Below are positions 5,715-9,525 of a stretch of DNA of 9,525 bases, piece after piece. The first letter of the stretch is position 1. Each line of letters opens with the position of its first letter. The notes beneath the pieces were generated by a model. The model was given only the letters and a program-made list of their open reading frames with translations, was not told the DNA's origin and did not search any database. The stretch is taken from NCBI GenBank assembly GCA_903828035.1, contig CAIKKV010000271.1:1-9525 (forward strand), read 5' to 3'. Both the position numbers and the translations under genes were made by a program. Source of the stretch: an uncultured bacterium (GTDB lineage Bacteria > Verrucomicrobiota > Kiritimatiellia > CAIKKV01).

Positions 5715-6671
5715 ATGACGTTGGTAAAGAACCCGGACGCGATTCGGCTTGCCGTGATCGGTTGCACCTCGGGCAACGGCCATCCGTACTCGTGGAGCGC
5801 CATGTTCAATGGCTACGACCGCGATCTCATGACCCGGGAATGCCCGTTTGCCGGCATTCCGGCCTATCTGAACAAGGAGCCGGCGGAGACGCTGACCATC
5901 CCCGGCGCCAAGGTCACGCACATCTGCTGCGTGGGCGACGGCGGGTTCACCGCCGAGCATGTGGCGCTGTGCTCGCGGATCCCCAACGTGGTGGCGAACC
6001 CCACCGATGTGATCGGCCGGGTGGATGCGGTCATCATCGCGACCGACATCGGCTCAGAGCACGTGGAGCGAGCCCGGCCCTTCGTGGAGGCGGGGCTGCC
6101 GGTGTTCGTGGACAAGCCCATGGTGGATAACGCGGCGGACCTGCGGGTCTTCCAGGACTGGGTGGCCGCGGGCAAGCCGATCATGAGCTCCAGCTGCATG
6201 CGGTACGCCAAGGAGTTCATGCCGTACCGGCTTTCGACCCGCGAAATGGGCGCGTTGCGTTTCGTGAGCATCACGACGCCGAAGAGCTGGGAGCGCTATG
6301 GCATCCATGCCCTGGAGGGGATCTATCCGATCCTCGGGCCGGGTTTCGTGTCCGCGCGCAACACCGGCACGGCGGACCGCAACATTGTGCATCTCAAGCA
6401 CCGCTCGGGCGTTGACGCCGTGGTGGTCGCCTCGGCCGACATGTACGGCTCGTTTGGCTGCCTGCAATTATGCGGGACCGCCGGGCATGCGCAGGTCTCT
6501 TTCGCGGATTCCTTCTATTCGTTCAAGACGCAGCTCGAGGCGTTCATCGGCTACCTGCGCACCGGCGTGCGGTCGTTCCCGTTCGAGGAGACGGTCGAGC
6601 TGATGAAGCTCATCATCGCCGGTATCCGCAGCCGCGACGAGGGCGGGCGTGAAGTGGCAATCGAATCGTGA
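5715..6671 (+). CDS. Gfo/Idh/MocA-family oxidoreductase
   Basis: The product has 318 residues and probably uses NAD(P) to oxidise or reduce a sugar, polyol or sugar acid in the cytoplasm. IRLAVIGCTSGNGHPYSW (residues 10-27) is the first Rossmann strand and loop, but the usual GxGxxG is replaced by GCTSGNG. AVIIATDIGSEHVERARP (105-122) and GLPVFVDKPMVD (127-138) are standard for the family; DKP (133-135) stands for the usual EKP, with K134 as the expected catalytic lysine. GIHALEGI (196-203) supplies the conserved active-site histidine region (H198). The C-terminal alpha/beta half is somewhat short, as the family is usually about 330-390 residues. ATG 5715 is chosen for AGGGA at 5705-5709; a longer in-frame extension upstream only shadows the GntR gene. 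The neighbours point to carbon-source catabolism, but the substrate is not identifiable. Confidence 0.9.
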   Translation: MTLVKNPDAIRLAVIGCTSGNGHPYSWSAMFNGYDRDLMTRECPFAGIPAYLNKEPAETLTIPGAKVTHICCVGDGGFTAEHVALCSRIPNVVANPTDVIGRVDAVIIATDIGSEHVERARPFVEAGLPVFVDKPMVDNAADLRVFQDWVAAGKPIMSSSCMRYAKEFMPYRLSTREMGALRFVSITTPKSWERYGIHALEGIYPILGPGFVSARNTGTADRNIVHLKHRSGVDAVVVASADMYGSFGCLQLCGTAGHAQVSFADSFYSFKTQLEAFIGYLRTGVRSFPFEETVELMKLIIAGIRSRDEGGREVAIES

Positions 6672-6684
6672 AGGAGGCGCTCGC

Positions 6685-6934
6685 ATGAAACCCAATGAGC
6701 GGGTGCGGGCGTTGGGGCATGATGTGCGCGCCCTGCGGATGGACCAGGTGGACGAGCCGTCCACCTTTGCCGTTCGCGATTCGATCGTGCGGGAGAGCGG
6801 ACAATTGCACATCCTGATCAATAATGCCGTGGCCCGTCCGGTGAAGAAGGGCTGTTTCGACGACGTGGCGGTGATCGATGAGAGCTTTCACGGGAACGAA
6901 TATTCCGGTGGACGGTGGCTATACGGCGAAGTAG
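6685..6934 (+). pseudogene. Short-chain dehydrogenase/reductase remnant with internal deletion
   Basis: From ATG 6685, with a strong AAGGAGG at 6671-6677 overlapping the upstream stop, the frame gives ERVRALGHDVRALRMDQVDE, then SGQLHILINNAVARPVKKG up to DESFH near 6893. That is the SDR stretch from the end of the third Rossmann strand through the NNA motif. The next frame over then reads TGTNIPVDGGYTAK and a TAG at 6932-6934, the classic SDR C-terminus. Lost are the N-terminal cofactor site TGxxxGxG and everything between these pieces, including the catalytic Ser-Tyr-Lys, so about 80 of some 250 residues remain. The first frame continues through the shifted tail to a TAA at 6997-6999 (104 residues in all), ending 11 bases before the UROD-like gene. 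Translation may continue and keep that gene coupled, but no SDR activity is possible. Confidence 0.8.
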
Positions 6935-7010
6935 GTGCGGGGGCCGGTTGCGCACAGCGGCTTGCGGCGCCTGGCGGGCTGGATCGGAAAAAGCGATAAA
7001 GGGAAGTGAC

Positions 7011-8189
7011 ATGTCAAAGGCAGGCGACTTCAGTATCTTCGAAGGCCAGTGGCAAGCCAACGCCCGGCTGGCGCTCGACACCTTTGCCCTGCGCCCCACC
7101 CGGGGGATTCCATCCTGGATGCTGAACGACATGCAATGGTCGCACCTGGAGACGTTCTCGGACAATCCGGCGGGCAGCTACGAAAAGGAGCCGGTCCGGG
7201 TCTACCGCGAGTTCCAGCTCAAGGCCGGCGCCTGCTTCATTGACCAGTGGATTCCCAACAATCCCTTGAGCATGAGGGACCAGGGGTACGACAAGGATGC
7301 CGCGCGGGGCGCCACGACCGGCGCCGAGAAGGTCATCCGCGACGGCAGGGTCATCGATTCGCCCGAGGCTGTCGTCGAGCACATGGAGACGTTCCTGTTC
7401 CCGCAGTGGGAGAAGAGTCGGCGCGACCTTGAAGCCAGGTTCGACGAGCGTGTCCGCAGCTTGATTGGCATCGAAATCGACGTGCAAAAACTTTTCGGGA
7501 TGAACATGCTCAAGAGCCCCTACGGGGGCTTCTTTTACTTTCCCCATCTCCTCTATGGCCATTACGGCTACGCCAACTATTTCATGGCTTACGCGCTCTA
7601 CCCCGAGGTGATCGAGCGGGGTTTCAAAATCGAGGCTGATATGGCCGTGGTCTTCAACCGCATCGCGGCCCGCGCCATCGTCGAAGGCGGCCTGCCGCGG
7701 CTGATCCGGCTCGATCATGACATGGCCGATTCGCGCGGGACGCTGGTGGATGTGAAGACGCTGGATACGATGTGGTTTCCGCCGTTCGCCCGGTCGATTC
7801 AGCCGCTCCTGGATGCCGGCATTCGCCTGATCTGGCACTGCGACGGGAATCTGATGGCCATGGTGCCGCGCCTGCTGGAGGCGGGGCTGGGCGGCTTTCA
7901 GGGTTTCCAGTACGAGGACGGCATGGACTACGAGTCCATCTGCAAGATGAAGACCCGTGACGGGGATGGCCTGTTCATCCTGGGAGGCGTTTCGGTCACC
8001 ACCACGCTGCCTCACGGCAAGCCGGCCGATGTGAAGCGTCAGCTGAACTGGCTGGTGGAGAAGGGGCCAAAGGTCGGTCTGGCGCTCGGCGCCAGCAGCT
8101 CGATTGCGCCCGGCGTACCGGTGGAGAACATCAAGACCCTGATCGAGGGTTTGGCGTATTTCCGGCAGCACGGCAGAACGGCGGGCTGA
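7011..8189 (+). CDS. Uroporphyrinogen decarboxylase-like (UROD/MtaA superfamily) protein
   Basis: The 392-residue product fits the UROD/methylcobamide:CoM methyltransferase superfamily but is not a haem-pathway HemE. RLDHDMADSRGTLVD (residues 233-247) corresponds to the family's active-site-loop region. LIWHCDGNLMAMVPRLLEAG (273-292) is the H-x-C-type element that binds zinc in the methyltransferase branch, with H276 and C277 adjacent here. LFILGGVSVTTTLPHGKPAD (321-340) and GVPVENIKTLIEGL (368-381) match the last barrel strands and helix. No third cysteine ligand is evident near the end, so metal binding and methyl transfer are uncertain. ATG 7011 has GGGAAG at 7001-7006. Divergent UROD-like proteins often sit in catabolic clusters of PVC bacteria. 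No corrinoid protein or partner methyltransferase is in this window, so the reaction is unknown. Confidence 0.85.
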   Translation: MSKAGDFSIFEGQWQANARLALDTFALRPTRGIPSWMLNDMQWSHLETFSDNPAGSYEKEPVRVYREFQLKAGACFIDQWIPNNPLSMRDQGYDKDAARGATTGAEKVIRDGRVIDSPEAVVEHMETFLFPQWEKSRRDLEARFDERVRSLIGIEIDVQKLFGMNMLKSPYGGFFYFPHLLYGHYGYANYFMAYALYPEVIERGFKIEADMAVVFNRIAARAIVEGGLPRLIRLDHDMADSRGTLVDVKTLDTMWFPPFARSIQPLLDAGIRLIWHCDGNLMAMVPRLLEAGLGGFQGFQYEDGMDYESICKMKTRDGDGLFILGGVSVTTTLPHGKPADVKRQLNWLVEKGPKVGLALGASSSIAPGVPVENIKTLIEGLAYFRQHGRTAG

Positions 8190-8193
8190 GCGA

Positions 8194-9258
8194 TCATGAG
8201 TTTTCGCGCGGCTCGGCTCTTTTCCGCGTGATCCAGAGACGCAGCAGCATGCCGCCGACCACGAGAAGAGTGGGGCCGAGAAAGACGCCGATAAAGCCAA
8301 AGGCCAGGATGCCGCCCATGACGCCCAGGAGGATGACGATCAGGGGGAGATTGGCCCCGCGGCTGATCAGGTAGGGGCGCAGCAGGTTGTCGATTCCGCT
8401 GATAGCGAAAAAACCCCAGATGCCCATGAAAATGCCCGACCCGGTATGTTCGGAAAGCATCAGCCAGATGGTGGCGGGAATCCAGATCAAAGGGGGGCCC
8501 AACTGGATGATCGACAGGCAGAAGGTGAGGAAGCCAAGAAGGAATGGGGAGGGAAGTCCCGCGATTTTATAGCCGATGGCAGCCACGATGCCCTGGGCCA
8601 GCGCCACGCCGAGCAGCCCGTAAACAACGCCTTTGACCGTTCGGCCAACGGCCTGCGTGACTTGGATGGCATGTTCCCCTGCGAGGCGATTCATGACGTC
8701 CGAAATCCAGGAGGCCAGCGTCGCTCCGTCCCGGTAGAAAAAGAACGCAATCAATACGCTGAGGGATAGCTGCAGCACGCCCTGGCCCAGCTTCAACCCG
8801 CTGTGGATCAAAAAGGACTCATTGCGCTCGAAGAGATCCTTGGCCAGGCCCAGCGCGCTACCGGTGCTGCCCGCCAGCTCTTGCCAGTTTTCAACGATAA
8901 TCGGCCCGGCGAGCGGGATTCGATTGACCCATTCGGGTGCGACTGGCAGTCGCGTATCACCCAGCGATTTGAGAAAGTGGCTGATTTCGTAAATGTTGTC
9001 GGCCAGCGTCACTCCCACGACGGCGAACGGAATGACCATCACAAACCCGATGATCAGCGTCATGATCAGGGCGGCGACTGTTTTGTGGTGCCGCACCAGC
9101 CGTTCGAGGCGGGAGAAGAACGGCCACGTTGAGAAACAGATGATGCCGGCCCAGAGCACGGAGGAGACAAACGGACGGAGGACCAGGAAGCAGCCAAGTG
9201 TTAAAATGGCCACGGCCGCCACGATCGCCAGTTGTTCAATACGCAGATCCGTTTTCAT
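8194..9258 (-). CDS. AI-2E/PerM-family membrane transporter
   Basis: The product has 354 residues with about eight hydrophobic segments: residues roughly 10-27, 31-47, 60-85, 157-175, 208-230, 236-268, 272-290 and 303-340. The soluble stretch at about 90-155 between the third and fourth is typical. The strongest signature is DNLLRPYLISRGANLPLIVI (290-309), followed by LLGVMGGILAFGFIGVFLGP, both characteristic of the AI-2E (PerM, YdiK) family. Members have been linked to autoinducer-2 export, sodium/proton antiport and other substrates, so the cargo is not predictable. ATG at 9256-9258 is chosen for AAGG (complement of 9262-9265); a TTG 36 bases upstream has no such support. The gene is convergent with the UROD-like gene, with four bases between their stop codons, and divergent from the MoxR gene. 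Confidence 0.92.
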   Translation of the reverse strand: MKTDLRIEQLAIVAAVAILTLGCFLVLRPFVSSVLWAGIICFSTWPFFSRLERLVRHHKTVAALIMTLIIGFVMVIPFAVVGVTLADNIYEISHFLKSLGDTRLPVAPEWVNRIPLAGPIIVENWQELAGSTGSALGLAKDLFERNESFLIHSGLKLGQGVLQLSLSVLIAFFFYRDGATLASWISDVMNRLAGEHAIQVTQAVGRTVKGVVYGLLGVALAQGIVAAIGYKIAGLPSPFLLGFLTFCLSIIQLGPPLIWIPATIWLMLSEHTGSGIFMGIWGFFAISGIDNLLRPYLISRGANLPLIVILLGVMGGILAFGFIGVFLGPTLLVVGGMLLRLWITRKRAEPRENS

Positions 9259-9320
9259 ACGCCTTGATCTTAGCCGGATTGGCTGACAAAGCAATGCCGA
9301 AAAGAATGGGTAATATCCTG

Positions 9321-9348
9321 TGGACCTCGCGCGATTTAGGCGTATAAT
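9321..9348 (+). promoter_or_regulatory. Sigma-70-type promoter upstream of the MoxR gene
   Basis: TATAAT at 9343-9348 is a perfect -10 box in an otherwise GC-rich sequence. TGGACC at 9321-9326, 16 bases upstream, matches the -35 in four of six positions. Transcription would start near 9355 and give a leader of about 35 bases before the ATG at 9389. Confidence 0.6.
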
Positions 9349-9388
9349 TGCCCGCTAAACTTAGCAGACCATCAAGGGGGTCGCGTTC

Positions 9389-9525
9389 ATGAGCGAACAA
9401 CGTTTAATGTCCCCGGCAACACCCGAGGGCGATCTGGCAGCTGTTGAGCGCCTGTCCACGTCCTACCAGCGGTTGAGGGAGTCGATCGGCAAGGTCATCG
9501 TCGGGCAGGACGATGTGGTCGAGCA
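9389..9525 (+). CDS. MoxR-family AAA+ ATPase, 3' partial
   Basis: Only the first 45 codons are in the window. After a variable lead, LSTSYQRLRESIGKVIVGQD (residues 23-42), followed by DVVE, matches the N-terminus of MoxR ATPases, where VIVGQDxVVE comes just before the Walker A region; the nucleotide-binding motifs lie beyond the right edge. AAGGGGG at 9374-9380 is a strong ribosome-binding site eight bases before the ATG. MoxR proteins act as chaperones that remodel or mature partner proteins, and they usually head operons with DUF58 and von Willebrand A-domain genes, which would be expected downstream. The distinctive VIVGQD block makes the call fairly safe despite the short fragment. Confidence 0.85.
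   Translation, partial: MSEQRLMSPATPEGDLAAVERLSTSYQRLRESIGKVIVGQDDVVE

Noticed and set aside
7515..7530. Terminator-like stem AGCCCC-TACG-GGGGCT followed by TTCTTTT
   Set aside because: It lies in the middle of the UROD-like gene, and the bases are accounted for by the codons of KSPYGGFFYF. A functional terminator here would cut the gene.
7014..8300. A 428-codon open frame on the - strand under the UROD-like gene
   Set aside because: It mirrors the UROD-like coding frame and overlaps the end of the AI-2E gene. It has no recognisable motif or ribosome-binding site.
9259..9294. TTG at 9294 as the start of the AI-2E-family protein
   Set aside because: The ATG at 9258 has AAGG close upstream, and the extra residues LCQPIRLRSRR are not typical of the family's N-terminus.

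Overview
This window looks like GC-rich bacterial chromosome, probably from the PVC superphylum (Kiritimatiellota, Lentisphaerota, Verrucomicrobiota or Planctomycetota). The lineage is an inference from gene content: a Gfo/Idh/MocA oxidoreductase beside a divergent uroporphyrinogen-decarboxylase-like protein, FCD and LacI regulators, a large protein with a jelly-roll-like region, and a MoxR gene. There is no rRNA, tRNA or other marker gene to settle it. I see no CRISPR array, transposase, phage gene or RNA gene.

Region 1 (1-3078, + strand) is a likely operon. It holds the C-terminal part of a large protein with a jelly-roll-like region and an Fn3-like end, a two-helix membrane protein of unknown function, and a divergent PfkB-family sugar kinase whose GTG start overlaps the preceding stop codon. 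Region 2 (3066-4664, - strand) is a COG2509-type FAD-dependent dehydrogenase that runs tail-to-tail into the kinase with a 13-base overlap.

Region 3 (4665-8189) is the part worth most attention. It looks like a small catabolic locus that is decaying. A 388-base gap holds the stub of a LacI-type regulator, cut off just after its DNA-recognition helix, plus several perfect palindromes. Next come a GntR/FCD-family regulator broken by a one-base deletion and a larger deletion that removed its wing, an intact Gfo/Idh/MocA oxidoreductase, a short-chain dehydrogenase reduced to a middle fragment joined out of frame to its last residues, and an intact UROD-like protein. Two enzymes kept their reading frames while both regulators and the SDR were lost. 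The likely operator of the GntR regulator, TTATGTC-T-GACATAA, survives across its own start codon. The original substrate was probably a sugar, polyol or sugar acid, but the sequence does not identify it.

Region 4 (8194-9525) has an AI-2E/PerM-family membrane protein on the - strand and, divergent from it, the first 45 codons of a MoxR AAA+ ATPase behind a near-consensus promoter. I found no convincing new biological system. The strongest unusual signals are the pattern of gene decay in region 3, the preserved operator, and a perfect hairpin inside the first reading frame.
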